Below are positions 9,201 through 19,800 of a DNA stretch of 64,000 nt, piece after piece. The position numbers were made by a program, and so were the translations under genes. The notes under the pieces are model-generated. The model searched no databases. It saw only the letters and a list, made by a program, of their open reading frames with translations, and was not told the origin of the DNA. The stretch covers positions 2,339,498 to 2,403,497 of the forward strand of contig NC_036448.1 of assembly GCF_002775205.1 (NCBI RefSeq), written 5' to 3'. Numbering within the stretch: the first letter of the stretch is position 1; every line of letters begins with the position of its first letter. Source of the stretch: Xiphophorus maculatus. Taxonomy: Eukaryota; Chordata; Actinopteri; Cyprinodontiformes; Poeciliidae.

Positions 9201-9729
9201 AGTCTTTGTACTGGTTCACCCCCTTGGCGTTTGGGTCCACCAGGATTCCATCGATGCCCGCCGCCAAGGTAGCTGTTTTTACTACGCGGTCATACTTTTC
9301 GGAGGGGCTGTGGACAATTCGTAGCTCACCATCCGCCCATCCTTCAAGGAGGTCAGCGAACCATTCCAGCCATCCTCTAACCTCCGGCTTCTTAGCCACT
9401 TTCACTGGGCATCTGACGACCCCCAGTCGGTGGCCGTGTCTAAGCTGGGTGCAGTAGTATATCCGTTTTTGCACTATGATTTCCATTGGGCTCCGAGCCA
9501 CGTCCTTGCTCATGGTGAAGTGAGAATCAAAGAACATCTTTTTATTTATCTCAGTCCAGGATTCCAATCCATCACCAAGTAATATCAACATTACAGGAAA
9601 TTGCGATAATGTAGATTTGGAAAGATGGGATTGATGATTCTTCCCATCCCGGCTGATGTTGCTTGCCTCTTGTTCCATTGCTGGCTTTTGTAGGGGCTCC
9701 AGTTCCCCTCTTTCTTCTTCTTCACTCAT
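6274..9729 (-). CDS. gag: Retroviral Gag polyprotein with macro-like domain
   Basis: The protein has 1151 residues, about twice a usual Gag. Residues 1-190 are a folded-looking N-terminal region (matrix position). Residues 200-350 are acidic and disordered, with PPRY (225-228), IDLT (230-233) and PSAP (252-255): two late-budding motif types and a SUMO-interaction-like motif. Residues about 370-545 follow the strand order of a macro domain: GDGLIVFTND, then AGQYYQADSKL, then RGEVVLMNGYSLPYGAVILV, and a final VVVVVDP strand. A second acidic linker precedes a helical region (about 790-1040) in the capsid position. Residues 1059-1097 are three tandem PSNFxxRPFQQ repeats. No CCHC zinc knuckle is present. 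The TAA stop overlaps the pol ATG (TAATG). The ATG at 9729 is chosen as the first after the leader. Gag identity rests on position; the macro domain is an inference from pattern. Confidence 0.85.
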   Translation of the reverse strand: MSEEEERGELEPLQKPAMEQEASNISRDGKNHQSHLSKSTLSQFPVMLILLGDGLESWTEINKKMFFDSHFTMSKDVARSPMEIIVQKRIYYCTQLRHGHRLGVVRCPVKVAKKPEVRGWLEWFADLLEGWADGELRIVHSPSEKYDRVVKTATLAAGIDGILVDPNAKGVNQYKDYAEAMQRLSTYKEGKEKERALEEAGSEVAEPPSRLPSRTTTPTRQTKQPPRYLIDLTGGSDDNAGGDSSDDSDGGPSAPPGPSRNEDIPPAPANEEDPEEALVGGLTEEQLEQAARDWSLRRGLEPGFHPRAHSTERRHPLPPTETPAASSSDEDREESDEEQRDPGRPKKKTQKSDTWRMARELAEIPPGASNFRLQTGLRIYQVIGRIWDLEGDGLIVFTNDRYKIHNRKFRRSLEDQAGQYYQADSKLLEATCSPKTRGEVVLMNGYSLPYGAVILVPIDVYRKGESLEEYRKKMWHGLERGLAAASNECMRRVIVSVQGLRSPDLPRDTARSIAENGVVNIAKTNSHFFVFKEVVVVVDPRLHRLRTEQGVKLAAEMEEQCRISHPSQEIKKYPLKIPQSEVLNTTQIGKAKAVQPPRIKIKEAPVEPGFSAARYVKEFSFEESRSELKKPNAGKVKNEQPTVPKEEGPMKPAKIRPLNSPRREPLRQQQHEDISDSEDEEEQPEIEHPGEEEEESDHGSVFSDPRQLPAEHKTLRTGQHRGKKKEIETFDIEGSSERLARDVTWGPVQAKDGRRTYVPEVGQTEYQIPAGWASRLGDRVQLEVEATIGEWANILMTPSCSTLTAHYSLTTNFRNAYIGIMYDVMLRRLKKAAFKYSREARQKLDEVSADEEEPQATSSEPGPQIPVRPLGALAQLPAANTGQDAYAELKNLRLVIRSKNADENNEEYLKDVWPTVLSTTNHEGAKKLWLTSVTSDPMVGTDSAQSNYERLVLEDMDDEESQVKRARGRLDKGSRLEPLWHTLKQTVSPARYVKVLREVTKGRRGEIVFVKLPVRSTTVAQMDVAVQGFDLEQQYYEDKRKKEASQPAKPPGRVNIRQPSNFQGRPFQQGAPPSNFQSRPFQQGAPPSNFRNRPFQQKPPGPQGKPTNPPASSNQPGKGQFLTDEEYRKLSPEERTALRESRKAGAGGSPK

Positions 9730-10030
9730 AGTTGTCTTTGTCTTTCGAGTCGCCTATCCCCCAAAGCCTCTCTTTGCGCTTTCGAGTAGGGATGGGTCCA
9801 GGCTGTGTTGGCTACTGGCTTCACTGTCTGGATCTGGTCATTCTATCCTCAGTAGAAGCTTTCCCTCACCTGTATGCTATACAGTTACTGCGAGGGTTGT
9901 GACTGATGGCCTTGTCAGTCACCACTAACTCTCTTCCCTAAGAGTTAGAAACCCAAGTGAGCTATTCAGAGTCTCGCATCTGTTTTCACTGACTTGGTGT
10001 CTTTGGGGCCCGCCTACTCAGTTGTGCGCC
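9730..10030 (-). promoter_or_regulatory. Retroviral leader with candidate major splice donor
   Basis: This is the untranslated leader between the primer-binding site and the gag ATG. A strong donor-like sequence, CAG|GTGAGG, occurs on the minus strand with its GT at 9869-9868. It could supply spliced messages for the downstream accessory ORFs and env. The packaging signal probably also lies here but cannot be recognised by eye. Confidence 0.5.
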
Positions 10031-10048
10031 GCCCCACGTTGGGCGCCA
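10031..10048 (-). promoter_or_regulatory. Primer-binding site for tRNA-Lys1,2
   Basis: The minus strand reads TGGCGCCCAACGTGGGGC. This is the exact 18-nt complement of the 3' end of vertebrate tRNA-Lys (CTT), the primer of foamy viruses, visna virus and Mason-Pfizer monkey virus. It directly abuts the LTR end (CCTTCA) and lies about 300 nt upstream of the gag start, as expected for minus-strand DNA priming. Confidence 0.95.
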
Positions 10049-11644
10049 TGAAGGTTATCCTGCAATAGTCAGCCCCGCCCACTCCTCACTACTACCCAGG
10101 GCTGCCTACTGACCAGTTCTCTGTCTAACAGGTCCGGAAAATCTCTGAGACCTGGGTATTACCCTAAAAGTACTCTATAAGAGATAATCTATTTAAACTG
10201 GTGGCGAAAGTGATTCGTCTAGCTCTAACTACCTCCAATCCAGAAGTTATGACCCTTTACAGTTAAGAAACAATCAGCTGAGTAGCCCTCACAGCTGCAT
10301 AATTCCAATAACCACTTCTGTTAACGGTAGCCCACTTTCTAAATCATAACTTGCACTTGGAACCGGCTAGATTATGTTTAGTGACTTAGATGTAAGTCCC
10401 AGGGTCATTATTTACTCTCACCAAAGGAAATTATGAAGCCTCCTATTTACTGGAATCATGTACATTAGTTTTACCTTAATTAAAAGAACTGAACGAAGAT
10501 TAAATGACTCTATTAATTCCAATGTCCACCAACCTCTTTAGAATTTTATAGTATAATTTTATTAAGCAAGCTTAAGCAGGGATATGCGACATACAAATCA
10601 ATAATCAATCGTAAATAATTCAAGAACAGTGTAATAAAATTTACATGTACAATCATACTACCCTGTCCTCTTTTCCCTGACTAAAGTCGCAAGTTCTGAA
10701 ATGGAATTTCAATGAGCAGATTCAACTCATACCCAGACGATGGTGGATCTTTGGCAACAGGAATTTCTAGCATCCTTGGTTGAGGTCTTTGCCTTGTGTG
10801 GAAAAAACCCTCTTTAGAAAAGAAACAAAGCAGAACGGGTCCGAATCCTTTTGCAAAACCCAGTTCCTCATCCCTGAGGGAGCTTTGTCCTTCCTCCAAG
10901 TCTGGTTGCAGAGTTTGTAATTGCTGGGCTGAGACGAGACCGACGATCGAATGAAGAACCAGGGATGGGGCGATGGAACCCAGTCCTTTCTTGGCGGTGT
11001 GAAGTCCGAGCTCTCCCGTGGTTCTGAAGTGCGGTCCGTGGCTCAATCTGCTTCAGCAAGTTGTCTCTCCTTCTGCGCCGTCGGACTGGGAACGGCTGGT
11101 TCCTCTTTTCAGCCCCTTTTTATGCATCTCTCCTCCATGTGTGTGTATGGGGAAATTTGGTCTACGTGACTTGCTTCACATCTGCTATGTATCATGAAAA
11201 AGCCCCCACATTGCCCAACCTATTTCTGCTGACCATAGTGGAAAGTCCCGTACTTCCCCTTTCTCCGTTGCTTCAGCCAAACTCAACACTCCAACCCTCC
11301 TGTGCGCTCTGACCATCTGTTCAGAACTGCTTGCGACATTTCCTGTTTCAGGACTGTACTGTATTCCTCTCTTTTTCTATAACCCACTATTATTTATTAT
11401 AGCTCATTAAACACATTAAATCTGTTGTTAACCTGTTTGAATTAATTTCAAATGATTACAACTTCACATTATCACAAGTTTGATCCTTAGTTAACAATCA
11501 ATCACATCTCTTACTTATTATAATTCATCAACCATAATCTTTCCACAGTTAATTCATTACAGAAATCATTACAGATCACATTTCAGATAATACATTTCAG
11601 AAGGTTATTATGTGATTACTTGTATTCATTTTACTATTCCTTCA
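10049..11644 (-). repeat. Candidate 5' long terminal repeat of the provirus
   Basis: The U5 end is fixed by the adjacent primer-binding site: on the plus strand the LTR starts TGAAGG at 10049. The other end is less certain. I chose 11644 because CCTTCA at 11639-11644 gives a 6-bp terminal inverted repeat of TG...CA type and a length of about 1.6 kb, in the range of foamy-virus LTRs. A CTATAAAA TATA-like box lies near 10542-10549 and a CATAAAAAGG box near 11115-11125 (minus strand). An AATAAA lies near 10557-10562. A 121-codon minus-strand ORF (10681-11046) lies inside. The partner 3' LTR is outside the window, so neither the end nor LTR divergence can be checked here. Confidence 0.6.
10681..11046 (-). 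CDS. Possible 121-codon ORF inside the LTR
   Basis: A minus-strand frame of 121 codons lies within the candidate LTR, about 70 nt downstream of the CATAAAAAGG box. I see no domain. Retroviruses can carry coding sequence in the LTR (MMTV sag; foamy bet runs into U3), but at this length chance is quite possible. Conservation in other copies would decide. Confidence 0.2.
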   Translation of the reverse strand: MSHGPHFRTTGELGLHTAKKGLGSIAPSLVLHSIVGLVSAQQLQTLQPDLEEGQSSLRDEELGFAKGFGPVLLCFFSKEGFFHTRQRPQPRMLEIPVAKDPPSSGYELNLLIEIPFQNLRL

Positions 11645-12754
11645 TATTCAATTTAATTAGCTTTTAATCAAACTACAAGATTACTTATTTTCTCCCAGGC
11701 CTCTATGCACCTTTTCTGCATGCACCCGGAAAGATCTCACACCCTATGCCAGTTTTCTTGACACAAGGAAGTTTGATTTCCCAAGTAAAATTATGTGTAT
11801 TACTTTAAAACTAATGTGCATTTCAGAAGTAAATCAGTGTGGACAAGAAGTAGAAAAAATGCTCTTCTACAAATAAATTCAAAACACTTTAAAAGACAAA
11901 AATTATGAGGTTTTATATACCAGTGTAAACAATTAGAATGATGTTTGCAATTTATATTAAAATGTAATGTTCTATACACAGCAATAAAACATATTTTATA
12001 TTCATGGAGAAAGTCGGATTTTTGGTTTGGAACTATTTCAAATCATCTATTTAACTTTTCCTTCTGATTAGTCTATTGTATGATGTGTCCCTTCTCTGAC
12101 TTTTATTGTTATCTTTGTACTTGTTTGTCTTTTTAGGAAGAATTGAAATTTGTCACGCACTTTGACCTCAGACGCACACTATTGTTTGTGCTTTGATGTA
12201 TGTCTTTTTCTGAATCAGGGATCAGGGTTTCCAGTGCAATCAAATTTATCCAGCACCATAGCTCTGAGTTGGTTCTCTTGACTGCTTTGACAGGTTGCAG
12301 TTGCCTCAAATATAGTAATTTTATGGAGGTAATTTTACTGATGTGACGAGCTGCTTGACTTTAGCAGGAATGAAACCAGTCTGCCTTAATAATGTGCTTG
12401 AGACGCCGTCAAACTTTCCTGAAAGAATTAAGAAATAAACCACTTACCCCTGCCATCTAGTGGCCACAGCTGTATATTGCAATAACACGGACTTTTCTAC
12501 AACATCATGGAAATAATGTGGGGAAATGTTTCATGGTAGTTTACTTTCACATTTTAGATGCATGTGACATGTATGGGTATGTAGGGCATCTTTAATATGT
12601 ACATGTGCCTTTACATGACCAGTTCACAGGACGCTGTGCATGATTAAAGTGCATTAATAGTGTGAATATGATTATAATTACAGACATTCTATGCTGTCTT
12701 CAAAGGATCAGATGTTGAAGAGGCTTATGGTCAGCTATGACTATAATGTTCAGA

Positions 12755-12908
12755 TACACTGTAAAAGAAAAAAAGTCTCTAATTTACAGTATTTATTTTA
12801 TTTATTGACCATATTTATTTATACGGTCAAATCCGGCAACCACAGCTGCTGGTATTTTACCATAAACTAGAGACGTTTTTTGTTTGTTTATTTGTTTTTT
12901 ACAGTGTA
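12755..12908. mobile_element. Short MITE with 12-bp terminal inverted repeats
   Basis: The ends TACACTGTAAAA and TTTTACAGTGTA are perfect inverted repeats. The interior includes GGCAACCACAGCTGCTGGT, which I recognise as similar to an abundant family of short palindromic elements in fish genomes. No coding capacity. Confidence 0.65.
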
Positions 12909-15099
12909 ACTAAAACATTATTTCATTATCATTTACATTTCTGTTGAGGTTTGCTAAAGTGAAATAAATTCCATTGTGTACAGATGAATGAAAACGCTTT
13001 CTGTTCACAATCAACAATTTTGCAGAGGTTTTACCTTAACTGAGTCATCAAGCAGCCAATAACAAGAAATGGGGGCCATGGATCTGCTGTAAGGCTGAAC
13101 ATTTCAACTCTTAGTTGATTATTTAGCCATGTTGAAGTTTACGTTGAAAATGGCACACACATGTTTTTTGTGTGTACACAACCTCTGAACATTTCTTAAT
13201 CAATCAGAAATACATTAGGTTTTTGATGCTCTTTAAGATCCACCCCAGCTTTTAATCTGTCCTGCTCCCATCTTTATCTATTCCCAATATTCTTCTTTGC
13301 CACACTCTCCTCATTGTTCATTCTTCCATGTGATTCATGAACCGTCTGTTACTTTTTCCTCATTTCTGGTAGTACAATCATCTGTCAACCAATCCATGCA
13401 AAATCTTTTGTCTTTGATCGTCTAGTCTGAGATTTTTAACTGTTTGACTTTGGATTAGCATTCATTGTTTGTGAGTGTTTACTTTTGCTTGATTGTTTAG
13501 ATGTGTGTTTATTGGTGTTTTATGTAGGTCCTAGAATTTTTTAAAGTCCAACCTGCAGCTGGGTCTAGAAATTGTCAATTGATTAGAGCACCAATAGATA
13601 GAGCAAATGTTTCTATGTTTATGTTTAATGTGTTGCACTGTGTAATGCTGTGTCACTGTTTACACAAACTAGTCCGAAAAACAGAAGCCAAAGGTAACCA
13701 TTTATCTCTGAGTGTCCAATGCTATATACAGCCTGAGAAGGTCCTCATGTTTCTCAATAAATGTACGAACCACTGAGTCCAGTTGTGAGCAGCACTACTG
13801 GAGGGATTACAGGTGAAACATTAGCCTCCTCGTTCAGCTTTCCTGTGTGAAGAAGTTCCTGCATAAAAATACACATTTAAAATAAATTGGAAACAACAAC
13901 CATGATATCAACTTTTAAGAGGTCGCAAAAGTGGGTCTTATGAGAAGTTTTAAAAACATCCAATGTAAGTAATTTAGTAAGTAATTTCGAGTGTCTTTTA
14001 TGAGTAATCAAAGGCAACAGAAGCCTACGCTAACAGGCCAGCGTTTCAAACCTCGAAAAAGAGATGTAATTTAGGCCTGAACACAGCAAAAGACCACACT
14101 GTAAAATGCAATAAGTGGACTTTACTTTAAAAAAAATAATGCAAATCTAGTTTTGAAAATGTAAAAATGTGCACAATGATTCATCATTGGTCGGTAATCA
14201 GATAACTTGTGAAATTCTATCTGTTTTTCATACTTTAATGATAAGCAGCTCTTTATTTTACAGCGACTTATGGTTTTACTATGGGCATAATTGTGTGTTT
14301 ATATGAAATGCATATTTCATGAAACAGTGAAAAGACATCTCTGGCAGAGTTTTTTGGGGGGGTTTTTTGGCATCCACTTTCACTGTGACACTGATCATCT
14401 CTCCCAAGATGAAAGTCTCTGGGGAGAGTAGTTCTATATAACGTGGTTCCCAGGGGTGTTGTATAGGGGGGGAAAGTTAGGACAACTCCAAGGGCCCCTG
14501 ACCAACAGGGGGTCTGCCACATTGTATTTTATTTTATTTTTCATAGAAATCAAATAAAATGGGGCAATGCCAATTACAAAATTAATCATATTGTGTTTTC
14601 TAAAATTGTTTTATCAGTAAAAATTAAATGTTACCACTCCCAAACCAAAAAGCACACATCCATATTTGCACTGAACCCTCTCCTGGATCTGCATGAAATG
14701 GTTCGTTCCTGCTTAGCGCGCTTGACGGTGACGGTGTTCAGCAGCAGTCAGTAGAAGACAAGACTGTGGTGGTCATTTTGCTATTAAAAAATGTCTGAAA
14801 ATCAGGTTTTCAAAAAAATTGAGAGGTAAGAGAAAGAAAAAGACAAGAGTGTCAATTTGTAACCCAGTTTTTCTCAGAGAGGTGGGTAGACTGTGTGAGA
14901 TTATCGACCATTCAGCATAGTTAGCTTAGCTACAGACTACTGTTTGCCTCCATTTCACTAGCATTTAATGAATTAAGGAAATAAATTCATATATTAAACT
15001 TGTCCCTACCTTTTACCACACTTAACAACAGATGAGTCGGTCAGCAGCAGCTCTAACCCACGTCCCTCCTGACCTGTCCTCTCCTAAGTGAAATTAAAA

Positions 15100-15652
15100 C
15101 TGCAGTATGTAACTTTTTAAAAAATATTTTTTTTGCATATTTGTTAAAACTATCATTATATTGTGACAGTACAGCATGAGAGATTATCTGTGGAAAATCT
15201 ATTTCCTCTGCCTTCTTCCAGTGCTAGAAACAACCAATCAGTGGCAGGAGAGTTTTAGCGCTGTCAATCACAATCTTATGTGGCTGCTCATCCTCCCTCC
15301 CCTTGCTCTGTGCTATGCTGTAACTAGCGCAGCCTGTTGCAAATGCTCAGTCTGGTTAGCATAGTTACCAATGATGGCAGATAAACTGTTTTCCTGTAAT
15401 AAGTTGTTTCTCCCCCATTAGCATATTTAACAGTGAGTGAATGAGGTTGATTGACAGCGCTAAGATCCTCCTACTGGTTCTGATTGGTTGTTTTGGCCGG
15501 AACGTTGCATTGCTTTACCTAGTTCAGGAAGGAGGTGGAGGAGATTGATTGTTTTCACAGATTATTTGTCTCATAACAAACTGGCACGACATGATGACAG
15601 CTTTAACAAATATAGAGAAAACATTTTTTTTAATTAAAGTTGTATACTGCAG
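15100..15652. mobile_element. Non-autonomous element with CTGCAGTATGTAACTTT termini
   Basis: The left end CTGCAGTATGTAACTTT and right end AAAGTTGTATACTGCAG are imperfect inverted repeats about 550 bp apart. The block around GATTGACAGCGCTAAGA (near 15,451) recurs near 43,660, so this is a dispersed family with a partial second copy in the window. No ORF of note. Confidence 0.6.
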
Positions 15653-16599
15653 CTTGAATAAAATGCAACTACATAGCATTTTTTGAGAAGTCTGGATTGC
15701 TTTATGTGTATTTTGCAAGTTGCCTATGACTGTTGCTTGTGGGAAGAGCCATTTAAGTAATAGACAAAATGTAAGCAACCTACTTGCATACTGTATGTGA
15801 ACTGTTGCATATAAAATTTATGAGCAGTAAATATTATCCTAGTATCAGTATTGGACCAAAAAAAGCAAGGCAGTTGCAAGCCTTTAAAATGGTGATGCTT
15901 TTTGTAGGTCAAATACACTCAAAAAATTATAACAGGTCTTTGTTAAAAATGGAATGACCATTATTGTGTTTACACGGGGGGCCCAATCTAAGTTTTTTGT
16001 CATGGGCCCAAGATTCCTGGTGGTGCCCCTGGTAGTTCCTCTGTCTTAAAACATCAGGGTCTGATTAGTCTGGATAATATGGAAGATGACTAGAGTCACT
16101 GAAGAAGAAGAATTCTGACTTTCATCTCAGAATTCTCATGAAGGAGGAGGAAGAATGTTCCAGAACTCCAGCAAACTATTGAAAGAAGTTTATAGAAGCA
16201 ATCCCAAGACCTTTGACCCACGTCATACATTTCAAAGGTAATGGTACCAAATGCTGAGGAAATGTAAAATTCTGATTTGGAAGACATCGATAAATAAATA
16301 TCTGAGATTATTTCTACCATTGTTGTGGTATTTAACAAACAGAAATAATGTTGGTAACTAACTGACCTGAAACAAAAGAAGTTTAGAAGATTTAACGTAA
16401 GACAGTGAGGGGAAAAAGGTATTTTTATTTGATTTATGTAAACTTTTTTTTTTTTCAGCTTTATATTTAACGGTTTGGTGGATTATCACACACATTCAGA
16501 ATATGCGTTTTAAATAAAAAACGGATAATGCAGAGATATAGCAAAGCGATATTCAGACTAGATTGATCTGAGCAATAAATAGAAGATATGTCCCATTTT

Positions 16600-16816
16600 C
16601 TGTATGAACCTGTAGCCCGAGCGCGGTGTCCCCCGGTCTGTGACGTCACGCAGTCACGACTGGTGAGCAGAACTTGCGGCTACATGACATGTTTATGTAC
16701 CTCGCGCTCCTCCCTCTCCTGCCTGACTGCTACGCACACCAGGCTGTCATTCCTACAGTCAGCAGTCATGTATTAACAGCCTCCTGCGGGTTCTGACGGC
16801 CGTCTTCCTTCACGTA
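16600..16816 (+). promoter_or_regulatory. ano8: ano8 promoter/5'UTR with consensus CRE
   Basis: Base composition changes to GC-rich here. A full palindromic cAMP-response element, TGACGTCA, lies at 16641-16648, about 170 bp before the start codon. No TATA box is obvious. The transcription start is not determined. Confidence 0.55.
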
Positions 16817-19800
16817 ATGGAGCTTTTGGGCACCAACACGCAGGCGACGGCTGATGCCGAGTCTGCGGCAGACGGTTGCAGCTGCGCCGCAGACGCCGAC
16901 GGCAGAGACGGGGTAGGGGAGAGGATGGAGAGGACGGAGAGGACGGTGCCCAGCGAGCACCAGGACAGGACCAGCAACCAGCAGCAGCAAACCGCCGGGG
17001 TGTTCGGTGAGTTTCCCACCCCTGAGCTACGTATTTGTGTTTCATGTGATTGACAATGAACATTTACAAGCCACCGTGCCCGGGCTTTGTGAAGCATCAC
17101 TGACGCCGCGACGACTTGGCTGAAGGGTTTTTGGTTTTGCGTGTTTCCCTGTGACGGGCCTGCTGGAACCACAGGTGAATTCAGGAAACATTAGGCATGT
17201 CCTGCTGCTGCATTACTGGTTAACCAGTAAAGAAAGAAGAATATGTTGCAGCTCTCTTTGTCTGGAGAACCGTACAATGAGGATGCATTATGAAATCCTG
17301 CTCTGTTCTTATCTGATTAGTTAGAGTCACTGAAAATGCTTCTGGTTTTATAACCTATATGGGTAACACTTTATTTGACGAGTTGTGAATAATCCTGTCA
17401 TGACACCGTCATAAACATGACATAACACCTGTCATGAACATGAGTAAGTCTTCATGAATATTTATGACTGTTGTCATAAAGTGTCATTTGGTAAATCATG
17501 ACACTTTTAATACACAGTTGACATTATTCAAAATGTGTTTGTTATAACAACTTGACATTAACCAAGAAATCATGATCGGACATAAATTTGTTATAAAAGT
17601 ATTACTGATTAGCAACAATAACTTCTTCAGCAGTAGCATGTATGTTGGATGGGAGCTCACAATTCCTTCCTGTTCCACTGATTGACAGTCACCACCTGGA
17701 TCCTGCTGCCCATTTTTCCATCTTCCAACACATAGAGTTTGAAAATGAAATGTTCACTAACTGCCTAACACATCCCACCCACTAACTGGTGCCATGATAG
17801 GATAAGAAGGCATAAGATTCTGATGGATCCATTCTAACAAAGATGGTTCTGTGTCTAATGTATTCATATTTCAGTAGACAACAGTTCATATTTCATAACA
17901 TTTATGAGCACTGATGCCACTTCTGAATTGATTTGAACTTCATAAGCAGTTGTTGTCACAGGTCCTAGATCTTTTCATATAGCTGTAAGTTTTTTAATGA
18001 TAACTAAAGAGTTGTTCAGTAGGGTTGCACTGATTGCTGTTTTCTGACCGATCACCGATATTTACAAAACCTGACTTGCTAATTCACCTGTTGGCAGATA
18101 CCAATTTCTTTTGTCAAAAAAGTTGCTTAATATTGCAAAAAAAAAAGTTGATAAGATGGCAACGGGGAAGAGGGAAAAGGGGTAACTATTGGTTTTGATT
18201 GATTTTCAAACCTTTATGGAAGTATCAAAGATTGGTGGATAAGATCACCTTCACATGCAACTATCAGCCGATCACCAGTCTCCCAAAATAAAGAAAGTCA
18301 GGGCTGATTTTTGGGTTCCCCCCTTAATAGCTTAGCATTTTTTTCTCTCATTAAGCTGCATATTTACTGCTTATTTAAACAAGGGTTTGTGTTAGAGAAG
18401 CAAATTTCAAGTCAGAAATGTGACTTTCTTGATTTATTTATGTAAAAGCAGATTTACCTAACCTTTTTAGTTTAAATTTCATAAAGCCAAAATAGTTGTT
18501 TTTTAAATGAATATAGACATGACTAACACACGGATGGCTCAGGCTGGGAGGGATAGCACAGACTATGAGTAGATGGGTTTGATCATAAAAAAGTCCAAGC
18601 TCACGCAGACACTGAGAGAGTCACCTTATAATTCAGTGAACAATTAGGAGAGTGGTCAGTCACTGCAGCTACTGCCTCAGCAGGACGGAGTGTGAGCCAC
18701 TGAGAGCCACCAGGCAGCGAAAATGGCTGCAGACCACGTTGACACACGTATTTTGGGATTTCAGCATTTTTTTTTTTTTACACATATTTCTGTGATACAC
18801 TTCAAAACTAACTAACTATATCACATGGATCTAAGGTTTCTGTTTGCAAATACATCAAATATGTGTGAAGAGTTGATATTTAGAGTGTTAATCACTCTTT
18901 TTCACAACTTCTATAATTCTCTCTGACCTACATGTGATCATTACATGTCTTTTCATCCATGACAATCAATCCACAGTTAACTGCACATGCATAGAAGCAT
19001 TGGGAAACCTATGCAAGGTTCAGCTGACTGATAAGCTACAGACTATGTATTGCTTTTCTTCCAAAACCCACCACTATATCAGAGTAAAATCCATATGAGC
19101 AGTACGAGTGTGAGACAAACCAAAAATAACACCACTGATGTTTTTTTTTTGGAGTCAGACTTGAAAAGAGAGTTTGCTTGGGACTGTTTGCACGCCACTC
19201 AGTCTGCAAATTATTTGTCGGTACACAATATTTGCTCAGTCATTCAGCCACAGCAGCAGAGTCTTGCTTAACTGGGATATTTCTGCTATTTTGTCTTAGA
19301 GAAAATTGAAAAAAGGAAGGAGTATAAAAGATTTTTCAGAAGAAATAGCATCAGTAGCTACATTTCCATTACAAATATACGCAAAATTTTGTCAGCATTC
19401 TGCAAATATTGTAAAAAACGCAATTGTGGTGTTTCCATTAAATATGAAATGCAATTAAAATGGGAATACGTTTGTTCAAGCAATAAGGCATTAAAATGCA
19501 TGCAGTGCTTCTATCGTCCAGCTACTTCCTGTCGTCGTCTTCGTGGTTTGTGCCAGCAGTAACATCTGGTTACTCGTGTGATGCGAAAAAAGTGCTTCCA
19601 TTGCAGTTTTGTAAAATAAACCAATAAACCGCTCATCCCAGCGGAAAAAAACTTTTAAGCAAAAAACACGTCTTCAATGAAACACATGAAATGTCAGATT
19701 GGTCAATGGAAGTGCAGCTAGTGGTGAGTGGCAGAACCAGCCAGTCATCTGTGTTCATCGTCACAATGATAAATGCCACCATCTGTCTGGTACATGTTGT

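Larger units (their letters stand above)
1..11644 (-). mobile_element. Endogenous retrovirus, 5' LTR through env N-terminus, cut by window edge
   Basis: On the minus strand the order is LTR, tRNA-Lys primer-binding site, gag, pol, two accessory ORFs and env. The 3' part of env, the polypurine tract and the 3' LTR lie beyond position 1. All ORFs are uninterrupted over long lengths (1151, 1076, 455, 367 and at least 198 codons), which is uncommon for an old insertion. Protease, RT, RNase H and integrase motifs are complete. The element lies about 5 kb upstream of ano8 in the opposite orientation. Spuma-like traits are the tRNA-Lys1,2 primer, no CCHC zinc knuckle, a pol ATG at the gag stop, and an Env with a cytosolic N-terminus followed by a signal anchor. 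Accessory ORFs between pol and env are instead a lentivirus-like position. The genus is unresolved. Confidence 0.93.
11645..16600. other. Intergenic DNA between provirus and ano8
   Basis: This AT-rich stretch has no exon I can support. It contains two inverted-repeat elements listed separately (12755-12908 and 15100-15652) and scattered low-complexity runs. Short ORFs here have no recognisable content. Confidence 0.6.

Noticed and set aside
3060-9457. Many plus-strand frames of 60-160 codons opposite gag and pol
   Set aside because: They are shadows of the minus-strand retroviral genes and have no domain content.
6274-9729. A CCHC zinc knuckle in Gag
   Set aside because: I looked for C-x2-C-x4-H-x4-C in the C-terminal 250 residues and found none; the repeats take that position.
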